DNA from: an uncultured Bacillota bacterium
Lineage (GTDB): Bacteria > Bacillota > Dehalobacteriia > UBA7702
Length of the DNA: 15,893 nucleotides
Assembly: GCA_902766525.1 (NCBI GenBank)
Contig: CACXDX010000055.1
Span: 1-15,893, forward strand
Reading direction: 5' to 3'
In this document: one piece after another, positions 7,608-15,769 of the stretch
How the letters are laid out: each line of letters starts with the position of its first letter
Position numbering within the stretch: the first letter of the stretch is position 1
Notes under the pieces: model-generated
What the model was told of the DNA's origin: nothing
The model's database searches: none
The model's input: only the letters and a program-made list of their open reading frames with translations
Position numbers and translations under genes: made by a program

Positions 7608-8408
7608 ATGAAAATCATTGACGCACATTGTCATATTTTCCCCGATAAGATCGCGCAAAAAGCTTCTGACGCCATCGGTGACTTTTATGATATCCCAATG
7701 TATTCTCCGGCGGCATCTTTGGCTTTGCTGAAAAGCGGCGCGAAGATCGGCACCGATCTCTTTATGGTGAGCTCGGCGGCCACCATTCCCGAACAGGTTC
7801 ATTCCATCAATGACTTCATCTCCAGCCAATGCCGGCGCCACGATAAATTTTTCGGATTGGCCGCCATGCATTATCAACTCCCCGATATTGAAGAAGAGCT
7901 GGATCGTGCCATTGCACTGGGACTTCACGGCATCAAATTTCACAACGATTTTCAAGGTTATGACATCGATGAGCCGAAAGCGATACCGATGTATCAAGCC
8001 ATTGCGGCAAGAAATCTGCCCATCCTCTTTCACATGGGCGACAACCGTCACAAACACACAACGGCGGCTCAATTAAAAAACGTAATGGAACAAGTCCCGG
8101 ATTTAAAGGTTATCGCCGCCCATTTCGGGGGATATCGCGCCTGGGAAGAATCTTTCATCCTGCCGAAATCGGACAACCTGCGCTTTGACACTTCAAGCAC
8201 GCTTTGGACCATTGATTATGATCTTGCTCACCGCATCATCGATCATTTCGGTATCGACAAATTTTTCTTCGGAACCGATTTTCCCATGTGGGATCCGGAA
8301 GAAGAGCTTGAACGTTTCGACAAACTCAATTTATCCGAAGAAGAACGGGAAATGGTTTTCCACAAAAACTTTGAAAAGTTCTTTGATCTGTCCCCGGAAA
8401 AATATTAA
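7608..8408 (+). CDS. Amidohydrolase family protein (COG2159-like)
   Basis: A 266-residue metal-dependent hydrolase or decarboxylase with a TIM-barrel fold. The metal-site residues of the family are visible in order: H7 and H9 (DAHCH), K110 and H112 (KFHNDF), H142 (FHMGD), H172 (AHFGG) and D224 (GTDFPM). The family includes aminocarboxymuconate semialdehyde decarboxylase-like enzymes, hydrolases and many proteins of unknown substrate; I cannot tell which applies here. The start at 7608 has AAGGAT ten bases upstream. Codons further upstream would translate the hairpin and lack protein-like content. The gene shares a direction with the oxidoreductase genes and ends at a strong terminator, so it may be the last gene of that operon. 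Confidence 0.85.
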   Translation: MKIIDAHCHIFPDKIAQKASDAIGDFYDIPMYSPAASLALLKSGAKIGTDLFMVSSAATIPEQVHSINDFISSQCRRHDKFFGLAAMHYQLPDIEEELDRAIALGLHGIKFHNDFQGYDIDEPKAIPMYQAIAARNLPILFHMGDNRHKHTTAAQLKNVMEQVPDLKVIAAHFGGYRAWEESFILPKSDNLRFDTSSTLWTIDYDLAHRIIDHFGIDKFFFGTDFPMWDPEEELERFDKLNLSEEEREMVFHKNFEKFFDLSPEKY

Positions 8409-8426
8409 TGAGAAGAAAAAACATAT

Positions 8427-8457
8427 ACCGCTTCCGTTTATCGGAAGCGGTTTTTTT
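8427..8457 (+). terminator. Intrinsic terminator after the amidohydrolase gene
   Basis: ACCGCTTCCG (8427-8436) pairs perfectly with CGGAAGCGGT (8442-8451) around a five-base loop, followed by a run of seven Ts. It insulates the gyrase operon from the upstream block. Confidence 0.93.
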
Positions 8458-8594
8458 ATATAGTAAATGATTTTGGACCGGTTTTCCCTGCAGTAAAAAT
8501 TCATTTTAAAGATCGATTTTTTTATTTTTCGCAAAAAATGTATGTCTCCGTCATAAAAGTCCTTAATTAGCCGCGATAAATATGCCCGTAACTC

Positions 8595-8623
8595 TTGTAA
8601 AATTCATTTTTCCATGTTATAAT
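8595..8623 (+). promoter_or_regulatory. Promoter of the gyrB-gyrA operon
   Basis: TTGTAA (8595-8600) and a perfect TATAAT (8618-8623) stand 17 bases apart. Transcription should begin near 8630, giving a leader of about 83 bases before gyrB. A TTG- or ATG-started extension of gyrB upstream of 8713 would overlap this promoter, which argues against it. Confidence 0.85.
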
Positions 8624-8643
8624 GTATGATAGAAAAAATTGTG

Positions 8644-8690
8644 CGCGTAAAAAGCTTCTCATTAAATCAAAATCAATATTTTTTTACGCG
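8644..8690 (+). repeat. Inverted repeat in the gyrB leader
   Basis: CGCGTAAAAA (8644-8653) and TTTTTACGCG (8681-8690) are perfect 10-bp complements with a 27-base loop. The repeat lies between the predicted transcription start and the ribosome binding site at 8701. It could fold in the mRNA or act as a DNA operator. Confidence 0.55.
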
Positions 8691-8700
8691 GTTTACTTCC

Positions 8701-8707
8701 AAGGAGG
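8701..8707 (+). promoter_or_regulatory. Ribosome binding site that decides the gyrB start
   Basis: AAGGAGG lies five bases before the ATG at 8713. The frame is open further upstream to 8626, but that stretch overlaps the expected transcription start and has no GyrB-like sequence. Confidence 0.85.
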
Positions 8708-8712
8708 ATTAT

Positions 8713-10641
8713 ATGACAGAAATACAAAATGACGCTTCCTATAATGCCGAGCAGATCCAGGTTCTGGAGGGGCTGGAAGCCGTTCGCGTCCGCCCCAGCA
8801 TGTATATCGGCAACACCAGCGAAGGCGGCCTTCACCATCTCGTTTATGAGATCGTCGATAACAGCATCGACGAAGCGCTGGCCGGATACTGCACCAACAT
8901 CAACGTCACAATCCATGAAGATGAAAGCATTTCCGTCAAGGACAACGGGCGCGGTATTCCCGTGGATATCCATGAAAAGACAGGACGCCCCGCCGTGGAA
9001 GTAGCCCTCACAGTCCTCCATGCCGGCGGGAAATTCGGCGGCGGCGGATACAAAGTCTCCGGCGGGCTGCACGGCGTCGGTATGTCGGTCGTCAACGCTT
9101 TATCCGAATGGCTGACCGTGAAAGTCTGCCGTGACGGTAAAATTCATTATCAAAGCTACCATCGGGGTATCCCCGACGCGGATCTCAAGGTCATCGGCAA
9201 AACGGAAGAAACCGGGACGGAGATCACCTTCAGTCCCGATCCCGAGATTTTCTGCGATGTCGACTCCACAGCCTTTAAAAAAGAGCGCCTTCTGCATCGT
9301 TTTCGGGAGTTGGCATACCTCAATAAAGGCATTTCCATCCGGATCAAAGATGAGCGAGACGGTTTTGAACAGATCTTCCATTTTGAAGGCGGTATCTGCG
9401 ACTACGTCACCGGCTATATCAATCACAATAAAACACCGCTTCATCCCGTGCTTTACTGCTCCGCGGTAAAGAATGATTTTGAAGTGGAATTTGCCATTCA
9501 ATACAACGACGGCTATCAGGAACAGATCTTTTCCTATGCCAACAACATCCACACGCACGAAGGCGGCACGCATGAGACCGGGCTTAAATCCGCCCTGACC
9601 CGCATCGTCAACAATTACGCCCGTCAAAACAACATCCTCAAGGAAAAGGACAAAAACCTCAGCGGCGAAGATGTGCGCGAAGGCATTGCCGCTGTGATCT
9701 CCGTAAAGGTGCTTGAACCTCAATTCGAAGGGCAAACCAAGACAAAACTGGGCAATCGTGATATTGCCGCCGCGGTGGAAAGCATCGTCGCGGATTATCT
9801 GACCACATTCTTCGAGGAAAATCCCGCCATCGCCAAAAAGATCATCGGCAAAGCCACCGAAGCTTTCCGGGCGAGAGAAGCGGCGCGCAAAGCAAAAGAA
9901 GCCACGCGCAAAAGCAATGCGCTGGAAAAAACGACGCTTCCCGGCAAACTGACGGACTGCGCAAGTAAAGATCCCAGCGTTTCCGAGCTGTTCATCGTCG
10001 AAGGGGACTCCGCCGGCGGCTCTGCCAAGCAGGGCAGAAATCCCGAATATCAGGCCATTTTGCCGCTGCGCGGCAAGATTCTCAATGTACAAAAGGCCCG
10101 CATCGACCGAATCATGGGCAATGCCGAAATTCAGGCCATGCTGACGGCAATGGGCACCGGCCACGGCAGTGAATTCGATCTCAGCAAAGCCCGCTATCAT
10201 AAGCTCATTATTATGACCGATGCCGACGTCGACGGCGCTCATATCCGCACCCTGTTATTGACCTTCCTCTTCCATTACATGCCGGGCCTCATCGAAGCCG
10301 GCTACGTCTATATCGCCCAGCCGCCCCTCTATAAAGTGACTCAGGGCAAAAACTTTCATTTCGTTTTCAACGATCAGGCTTTGGAAGAAGAACGGAAAAC
10401 ATGGAAAAAAGGATCGAATATCACCGTCCAGCGCTTTAAAGGTCTCGGCGAAATGAGCGAGAAAGAGCTCTGGGAAACGACCATGGATCCCGCCACCAGA
10501 ACGATGCAGCGCGTTCATCTTGAAGAAGAGAATCTTCTGCTCGCCGATGAAACCTTCAACATCCTCATGGGCGAAAAGGTGGAACCCCGCCGCGAGTTCA
10601 TCACCGCTAACGCCCGTTACGTACAAAATCTCGATATTTAA
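8713..10641 (+). CDS. gyrB: DNA gyrase subunit B
   Basis: A complete 642-residue type IIA topoisomerase ATPase subunit, close to the usual length for Gram-positive GyrB. The GHKL ATPase domain shows EIVDNSIDEA with E46 and N50, DNGRGIP (77-83) and GGLHGVG (118-124). The toprim domain shows EGDSAGGSAKQGR from about 431 and the metal-binding TDADVDG near 502, followed by QPPLYK and QRFKGLGEM. With GyrA it introduces negative supercoils using ATP. It is the first gene after the promoter at 8595. gyrA starts 17 bases downstream, so the pair is co-transcribed. The adjoining gyrA carries a GyrA box, which makes gyrase much more likely than topoisomerase IV (ParE). Confidence 0.97.
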   Translation: MTEIQNDASYNAEQIQVLEGLEAVRVRPSMYIGNTSEGGLHHLVYEIVDNSIDEALAGYCTNINVTIHEDESISVKDNGRGIPVDIHEKTGRPAVEVALTVLHAGGKFGGGGYKVSGGLHGVGMSVVNALSEWLTVKVCRDGKIHYQSYHRGIPDADLKVIGKTEETGTEITFSPDPEIFCDVDSTAFKKERLLHRFRELAYLNKGISIRIKDERDGFEQIFHFEGGICDYVTGYINHNKTPLHPVLYCSAVKNDFEVEFAIQYNDGYQEQIFSYANNIHTHEGGTHETGLKSALTRIVNNYARQNNILKEKDKNLSGEDVREGIAAVISVKVLEPQFEGQTKTKLGNRDIAAAVESIVADYLTTFFEENPAIAKKIIGKATEAFRAREAARKAKEATRKSNALEKTTLPGKLTDCASKDPSVSELFIVEGDSAGGSAKQGRNPEYQAILPLRGKILNVQKARIDRIMGNAEIQAMLTAMGTGHGSEFDLSKARYHKLIIMTDADVDGAHIRTLLLTFLFHYMPGLIEAGYVYIAQPPLYKVTQGKNFHFVFNDQALEEERKTWKKGSNITVQRFKGLGEMSEKELWETTMDPATRTMQRVHLEEENLLLADETFNILMGEKVEPRREFITANARYVQNLDI

Positions 10642-10658
10642 GGGAGGAAACAGCAAAC

Positions 10659-13139
10659 ATGACTATTGATATGAACAATATGGATCGCGTTTCTTCCGTT
10701 GAAATCGAGGAAGAAATGAAAAAAGCTTACATCGATTATTCCATGAGCGTCATCATCGGGCGCGCGCTTCCCGACGCCAGAGACGGCTTGAAACCCGTCC
10801 ACCGCCGCATTCTCTATTCCATGTTTGAAAGCGGCATCACACCGGACAAATCCTATAAAAAATGCGCCCGCGTCGTCGGGGACGTTTTGGGGAAATATCA
10901 TCCTCACGGCGATTCCTCCGTTTATGATGCTCTCGTTCGCCTGGCTCAGGATTTCTCCGTCCGCTACCCGTTTATCGACGGCCACGGCAACTTCGGTTCC
11001 GTTGACGGCGATTCCGCCGCCGCCATGCGTTATACCGAATGCCGTCTCGACAAGATCTCACTTTCGATGATGACGGATATCAACAAAGATACCGTCGACT
11101 TTATGCCCAACTACGATGAAAGCGAAACCGAACCGGCTGTTTTGCCTTCCCGTATTCCCGCGTTGCTTGTGAACGGATCTTCCGGCATTGCCGTCGGCAT
11201 GGCCACCAATATCCCCCCTCATAACCTCGGTGAAGTCATTGACGGCACCATCGCCCTGATGGAAAATCCCGATTTGGATGTCGCCGGCCTGATGCACTAC
11301 ATCAAAGGACCCGACTTCCCCACTTACGGCAGTATCATGGGCAGAAACGGCATTATTGACGCCTATGCCACCGGCCGCGGCAACATCAAAATGCGGGGCA
11401 AAGTACAGATCGATTCGACAGCCAGCGGCAAACCACGCATCACCATCACCGAATTGCCTTACCAGGTCAACAAAAAGGTGCTCATTGAAACCATTGCCAC
11501 GCTGCATCGCGATAAAAAAATCGACGGCATCACCGCCGTCAACGATCTTTCCGACCGCAACGGCATGCGCGTCGTCATCGAAATGCGCAAGGACGTCGTT
11601 CCTCAGATCATCTTAAATCAACTCTATAAGCATACGCAGCTTCAAGACAGTTTCGGCGTCATCATGCTGGCTCTCGTCAACGGGGAACCGAAGACGCTCA
11701 CACTGAAAGAAGCGCTTCAAGTCTATATCGATCATCAGATCGATGTGGAAACGAGACGCTGCCGCTTTGATCTTGCCAAAGCGAAAGAACGCAAAGAGAT
11801 CGTCGAGGGCTTGAAGATCGCCCTCGATAACATCGACGAGGTCATCCGCATCATTCGCGCCAGCCGTGACCGTCAAGCCGCCGAACAGGCTCTTATCGAA
11901 GCCTTCGGCTTTACGGAACTTCAGGCCAATCATATTTTGGAAATGCAGCTCCGCCGCCTCACCGGTCTTGAAAAAGAACGCATCGAAGAAGAGCTGATCG
12001 CTCTCATCGCTCTCATCGAAGACCTCGAGGATATCCTCAGCCGCAGGGAGCGGATCATCGCCATCATCAAGGAAAATCTTTTGGAAATCAAGAAAAAGTT
12101 CAATGATGACCGTCGTACCACCATTGAAGGAGCCGTTGACGAACTTGAAGCCGAAGATTTCATCGCCGAAGAAGACACCGTCATCACCATCACCAACAGC
12201 GGCTACATCAAACGCCTGAATCCCAACGTTTACCGCAGCCAGCGCCGGGGAGGCAAAGGTGTTGTCGGCATGGCGACCAAGGAAGAGGATTATCTGGAAA
12301 GTCTGTTCATCGCTTCTACCCATGATTATCTCATGGTCTTCACCGAAAAAGGCCGGGTCTATCGGCTCAAAGTTTACGCCATTAAAGAATCGAGCCGAAC
12401 CTCAAAGGGCACGGCCATCATCAATCTTATCAATCTCAGCGGGGACGATAAAGTCAAAACCCTCTTCCCGGTAAAATCCTACGACGAAGATCAATATCTG
12501 CTGATGGTCACCACCAACGGTCTCGTCAAAAAGACGCCTTTAAAGGAATACGATTCCAACCGCCAAAACGGCATCATGGGCATTGATCTCAAAGACGGCG
12601 ACAGCCTTTTGGGTGTGCGCTTGATCGAACCCGGCGATGAAATCATGCTTTCAACGAAACGGGGCTACTCCATCCGCTTTAACGAAGAAGAAGTCCGCAA
12701 AGTCAGCCGCATCAGCAAAGGTGTGCGCGGCATTCGTCTCGGCCCCGACGATATTCTCGTCAGCATGGATATCATCAAACCCGGTGTTGACGATAATAAT
12801 TATGTCCTCTGCGTCAGCGAGCGAGGTTTCGGCAAACGAACCAAATTATCGGAATACAGCAAGGTACATCGTGACGGCAAAGGCATCTACACATTAAAAG
12901 TTACGGCAAAAACCGGACTTGTCGCCGGTATCCGCGTCGTCTCCAAAGATGAAGAAGTCATGTTCATCAGTAAGGATGGCGTTGTCATCCGCACCATGGT
13001 CTCGGAAATCCCGGTGATCGGCCGCAATACTCAAGGTGTTACCATCATGAAAGTCGGTCCCGATGATCAGGTAAAATCCATGGCCATCGTTGTCAACGAG
13101 AACGAGGAAACCGCGACACTGCAGGAAAGCAAGGATTAA
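10659..13139 (+). CDS. gyrA: DNA gyrase subunit A
   Basis: A complete 826-residue gyrase breakage-reunion subunit. The winged-helix core shows RALPDARDGLKPVHRR (35-50) and the catalytic tyrosine Y125 in AAMRYTECRL. The C-terminal beta-pinwheel carries a GyrA box, QRRGGKG (528-534), needed for DNA wrapping and diagnostic of gyrase over ParC. In the quinolone-resistance region, S86 and D90 (E. coli S83 and D87) have the residues usually linked to drug sensitivity. GGGAGG at 10642-10647 lies 11 bases upstream of the start. That is a little long, so the in-frame ATG at 10671 is a minor alternative. The transporter-like gene begins two bases after the stop codon. Confidence 0.97.
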   Translation: MTIDMNNMDRVSSVEIEEEMKKAYIDYSMSVIIGRALPDARDGLKPVHRRILYSMFESGITPDKSYKKCARVVGDVLGKYHPHGDSSVYDALVRLAQDFSVRYPFIDGHGNFGSVDGDSAAAMRYTECRLDKISLSMMTDINKDTVDFMPNYDESETEPAVLPSRIPALLVNGSSGIAVGMATNIPPHNLGEVIDGTIALMENPDLDVAGLMHYIKGPDFPTYGSIMGRNGIIDAYATGRGNIKMRGKVQIDSTASGKPRITITELPYQVNKKVLIETIATLHRDKKIDGITAVNDLSDRNGMRVVIEMRKDVVPQIILNQLYKHTQLQDSFGVIMLALVNGEPKTLTLKEALQVYIDHQIDVETRRCRFDLAKAKERKEIVEGLKIALDNIDEVIRIIRASRDRQAAEQALIEAFGFTELQANHILEMQLRRLTGLEKERIEEELIALIALIEDLEDILSRRERIIAIIKENLLEIKKKFNDDRRTTIEGAVDELEAEDFIAEEDTVITITNSGYIKRLNPNVYRSQRRGGKGVVGMATKEEDYLESLFIASTHDYLMVFTEKGRVYRLKVYAIKESSRTSKGTAIINLINLSGDDKVKTLFPVKSYDEDQYLLMVTTNGLVKKTPLKEYDSNRQNGIMGIDLKDGDSLLGVRLIEPGDEIMLSTKRGYSIRFNEEEVRKVSRISKGVRGIRLGPDDILVSMDIIKPGVDDNNYVLCVSERGFGKRTKLSEYSKVHRDGKGIYTLKVTAKTGLVAGIRVVSKDEEVMFISKDGVVIRTMVSEIPVIGRNTQGVTIMKVGPDDQVKSMAIVVNENEETATLQESKD

Positions 13140-13141
13140 GT

Positions 13142-14281
13142 ATGCTAAAAAGGAACCTTCAAAAACTGGATATTCGCCGTGATATTCTCTTCTATATCTT
13201 CTGCGGAGTTCTGTTGTTCGCCTGCGCGATCTATATCAAGGAATTGTATCACGGCTTCCTTTCCGTGCTGGACATCATCAAACCCGTCCTCATCGGTTTG
13301 ATTTTTGCCTTCATCGTCAATGTTCTGATGCGCTTTTTGGAAGAGAAGATTTTAAATAAGATCGCCGAAAAAAATAAGGTTTTCAAAAAACTTAAACGGC
13401 CCATCGCGATGATCCTCTCATTTCTGATCATTGGCGCCTTCTTTTCTTTGTTTATCATCGTCGTTTTACCTCAGTTTATCGTCAGCCTCTCCGCCCTGGC
13501 CAAAGGGCTGCCGACCTATGCCGATCAGTTTACCGAATGGCTCAACGGCATCCTCGTCTTTTACTCTTTGGACAGTTTGGCTTTCAATGATTTGGCCACC
13601 TATACCTCTGAAGCGATGAACTCCGTCTCGACAATGCTGCAAAATACGGTCAGCAATATATGGGGATTTTTTACCGGTCTTGCCAACGGCGTGCTCAACA
13701 CGATCTTCGGTCTGATCTTCGCCATTTATATGCTGGCAGGCAAAGAGAAGCTCACGCGTTCCGTAAGCAACTTCAGCCGCTGTTTCTTTTCGGAGACCTT
13801 TCATCAGCGGGCATCCTATGTTGTTCGGGTCACCGATGAAATCTGCAGCCGTTTCATTGAAGGTCAATGTCTCGACGCCCTTTGCCTCGGAATCCTCTCC
13901 TTTATCGTGTTGACGATCATGGGTATGCCTTACGCATTGGTCATCGCCGTCACGCTGGCAATTACCAACCTGATCCCGGTCATCGGGCCCTGGCTCGGCG
14001 CCATCCCCTGTGCCGTGATCACCTTCGTGATCAGCCCCATTAAAGCGCTGATCCTGATCATTACCATTGTTATCCTCCAGGAAGTCGAAAACAAATTGAT
14101 CTATCCGCGTATCGTCGGCAACCGCGTCGGCATTGACGGTATCTGGGTTTTATTCGGCGTTGTTTGCGGCGGCGGTCTGGGCGGACTCCCCGGGATCATT
14201 TTCGGTGTTCCCGTCGTTGCCGTTACGGCGCGTCTGATCGGAGATCGAATGGAGAAAAAGGGCATCCACACCGAAAACTAA
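13142..14281 (+). CDS. AI-2E family transporter (PerM-like membrane protein)
   Basis: A 379-residue polytopic inner-membrane protein of the AI-2E transporter family (formerly UPF0118). Hydrophobic segments lie at about 13-33, 41-63, 86-113, 173-198, 243-298, 301-316 and 332-365. The family signature NLIPVIGPWLG is at 276-286, and a glycine-rich GGGLGGLPG lies near 343. Family members have been linked to autoinducer-2 export or Na+/H+ antiport, but many are not characterised, and the substrate here is unknown. The gene starts two bases after the gyrA stop, with AAGGA (13131-13135) inside the end of gyrA as ribosome binding site, so it is probably the third gene of the gyrase operon. Only a weak AT-rich dyad follows. 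Confidence 0.88.
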   Translation: MLKRNLQKLDIRRDILFYIFCGVLLFACAIYIKELYHGFLSVLDIIKPVLIGLIFAFIVNVLMRFLEEKILNKIAEKNKVFKKLKRPIAMILSFLIIGAFFSLFIIVVLPQFIVSLSALAKGLPTYADQFTEWLNGILVFYSLDSLAFNDLATYTSEAMNSVSTMLQNTVSNIWGFFTGLANGVLNTIFGLIFAIYMLAGKEKLTRSVSNFSRCFFSETFHQRASYVVRVTDEICSRFIEGQCLDALCLGILSFIVLTIMGMPYALVIAVTLAITNLIPVIGPWLGAIPCAVITFVISPIKALILIITIVILQEVENKLIYPRIVGNRVGIDGIWVLFGVVCGGGLGGLPGIIFGVPVVAVTARLIGDRMEKKGIHTEN

Positions 14282-14317
14282 TTTTTTAAAAGAACTTTTT
14301 CTCTTCTTTTTGCATTT

Positions 14318-14345
14318 TATCATTATTATCACAAAAATAATGATA
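14318..14345. repeat. AT-rich dyad after the AI-2E gene
   Basis: TATCATTATT (14318-14327) and AATAATGATA (14336-14345) form a perfect 10-bp inverted repeat with an eight-base loop, followed by CTTTT. It is a poor terminator because the stem has almost no G-C pairs. It lies 21 bases upstream of the aminotransferase -35, where an operator would also fit. Confidence 0.45.
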
Positions 14346-14365
14346 CTTTTAACAGGATTTTTTTA

Positions 14366-14394
14366 TTGCCAAATCGAAAAAAAAAGTATATGAT
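14366..14394 (+). promoter_or_regulatory. Promoter of the aminotransferase gene
   Basis: TTGCCA (14366-14371) and TATGAT (14389-14394) have a 17-base spacer. Transcription should start near 14401, about 53 bases before the start codon. Confidence 0.75.
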
Positions 14395-14407
14395 AAAAAA
14401 AACAAAA

Positions 14408-14437
14408 AAGATCGATGCGTATTTTTCGCGCGATCTT
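14408..14437 (+). other. Leader hairpin beside the aminotransferase ribosome binding site
   Basis: AAGATCG (14408-14414) pairs with CGATCTT (14431-14437), with a possible inner GCG/CGC helix. The hairpin starts within about ten bases of the predicted transcription start and ends one base before AGGAGG. It may stabilise the 5' end or affect ribosome access. Confidence 0.45.
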
Positions 14438-14438
14438 C

Positions 14439-14444
14439 AGGAGG
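14439..14444 (+). promoter_or_regulatory. Ribosome binding site that decides the aminotransferase start
   Basis: AGGAGG lies nine bases before the ATG at 14454. An in-frame ATG at 14415 lies inside the leader hairpin, has no ribosome binding site, and would add 13 residues of basic, non-family sequence. Confidence 0.85.
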
Positions 14445-14453
14445 CAGCTTCCT

Positions 14454-15608
14454 ATGAAATTACAGGAATATTTCTTATTACCGGGTCCCACCGACGTCCC
14501 ATCCAATGTCCTCAGATCAATGGCTCAACCCATGATCAACCATCGCGGACCTGAATTTGAAGAAATGCTCCGAACCGTAACGGCACAGGCAAAAAAAGTC
14601 TTCAAGACCGAAGCCGAAGTATTTACATTGACCTGTTCCGGCAGCGGCGGTCTGGAAGCGGCGGTCGTCAACTTTATTGAACCCGGTGACAAAGTCATCG
14701 TCGCCTCCATCGGCAATTTCGGAGAACGTTTCCGCCAGATCGCCGAAATGTACGATGCCGATGTCGATTTTATCGATTTCGGCTGGGGCAACTGCATCGA
14801 TCCGTCCGTCATCGCCGAAAAGCTTAAGGAAGACAGCGAGCATAAAATCAAAGCCATTTTATGCCAGCATAATGAAACCTCCACGGCCATTGTCAATCCC
14901 ATTAAGGATATCTCCGCGGCTCGCGGCGATCATCCCGCTTTGCTCATCGTCGATACCGTTTCCGGCCTCGGCGCCGCCGAATTTGATATGGACGGTTGGA
15001 AAGTCGATGTCGCCGTCGCCGGTTCGCAAAAAGCATTTATGGCTCCTCCCGGATTGGCTTTTATCGCCGCCAACAAACGCGCAATGGAGATCGCCGAAAG
15101 CAATCATAATCGCAAATTCTACTTTGACCTCAAAAAAGCCAGAGATATGCTGGTCAGCAAAGGTCAGACGCCCTTTACCCCGGCCATTTCAACGGTCTAC
15201 GCCGTGGCCGAAGCGTTAAAATATTTTGAAGAAGTCGGCGTTGACGCCGTTGTCCGCGAGCATTGCGAACGCCGGGACCTCGTGCGCGCCGGGCTTAAAG
15301 CAATGGGGCTGACCCTTATTGCCGATGACGATATTGCTTCCCCTGCGGTGACAGCCGTTCAATGCCCGAAAAATATCAATCCCGACGAACTCAGAAAGCT
15401 CTTAAGAGAAAAGTACAACGTCATCATCGCAGGCGGTCAGGGCAAATTTGCCTCCACCACGTTCAGAGTGGGACACCTCGGCGCCGTGCGGACGCTGGAT
15501 CTTTTCGCTGCCCTCATCGGATTGGAAATGGCACTGATTGAACTCGGCGCCGATATCCCCAAAGGAAAAGCCGTCATTGCCATGGAAGAAATGCTGATGA
15601 AAAAATAA
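14454..15608 (+). CDS. Class V aminotransferase (alanine-glyoxylate/serine-pyruvate type)
   Basis: A 384-residue pyridoxal-phosphate enzyme of the alanine-glyoxylate aminotransferase family (fold type I, class V). It shows the N-terminal LLPGPTDVP (8-16), the cofactor phosphate region SGSGG (62-66), HNETSTA (139-145), the ring-nitrogen aspartate D167 (IVDTVSG) and the Schiff-base lysine K193 in GSQKAFMAPPG. C-terminal FRVGHLG supplies the likely substrate-carboxylate arginine. It should exchange amino groups between a small amino acid (alanine or serine) and glyoxylate, pyruvate or hydroxypyruvate; the exact pair cannot be told. In some anaerobes such enzymes work with a phosphoglycerate dehydrogenase-like partner. 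A candidate starts at the far left of the window, but not adjacent. The gene has its own promoter and terminators, so it is probably transcribed alone. Confidence 0.9.
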   Translation: MKLQEYFLLPGPTDVPSNVLRSMAQPMINHRGPEFEEMLRTVTAQAKKVFKTEAEVFTLTCSGSGGLEAAVVNFIEPGDKVIVASIGNFGERFRQIAEMYDADVDFIDFGWGNCIDPSVIAEKLKEDSEHKIKAILCQHNETSTAIVNPIKDISAARGDHPALLIVDTVSGLGAAEFDMDGWKVDVAVAGSQKAFMAPPGLAFIAANKRAMEIAESNHNRKFYFDLKKARDMLVSKGQTPFTPAISTVYAVAEALKYFEEVGVDAVVREHCERRDLVRAGLKAMGLTLIADDDIASPAVTAVQCPKNINPDELRKLLREKYNVIIAGGQGKFASTTFRVGHLGAVRTLDLFAALIGLEMALIELGADIPKGKAVIAMEEMLMKK

Positions 15609-15667
15609 AAATCGTTATTATCCACCCCGCAGTCTTTAAGTGTGCATGGAGGCTCGGGCAAATCGAC

Positions 15668-15716
15668 AGAGAAGAAAGACAATATTGTGTGCGCATTGTC
15701 TTTCTTCTCTTTTTTT
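15668..15716 (+). terminator. Intrinsic terminator after the aminotransferase gene
   Basis: A perfect 16-bp stem, AGAGAAGAAAGACAAT (15668-15683) with ATTGTCTTTCTTCTCT (15695-15710), with an 11-base loop and a run of seven Ts (15710-15716). Confidence 0.93.
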
Positions 15717-15720
15717 ATAA

Positions 15721-15751
15721 AAAACCGGCAGACAAAGTGTCTGCCGGTTTT
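15721..15751. terminator. Bidirectional terminator between convergent genes
   Basis: AAAACCGGCAGACA (15721-15734) and TGTCTGCCGGTTTT (15738-15751) form a perfect 14-bp stem with the loop AAG. On the minus strand the stem is followed by TTTTTTAT, so it ends the leftward gene whose stop is at 15770. On the plus strand it is a second, weaker backstop after the terminator at 15668. Confidence 0.9.
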
Positions 15752-15769
15752 CTTGATTTTCAGGGAGCA

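Noticed and set aside
8626..8712. A 29-codon N-terminal extension of gyrB
   Set aside because: It overlaps the predicted transcription start, has no ribosome binding site and does not resemble GyrB N-termini.
9100..10242. Antisense open frame of 380 codons over gyrB
   Set aside because: It is a shadow of a highly conserved gene, without start signals.
15617..15625. TTATCCACC, one base off a DnaA box
   Set aside because: It is a single isolated near-match with no cluster of boxes or AT-rich unwinding element, so there is no evidence for an origin.
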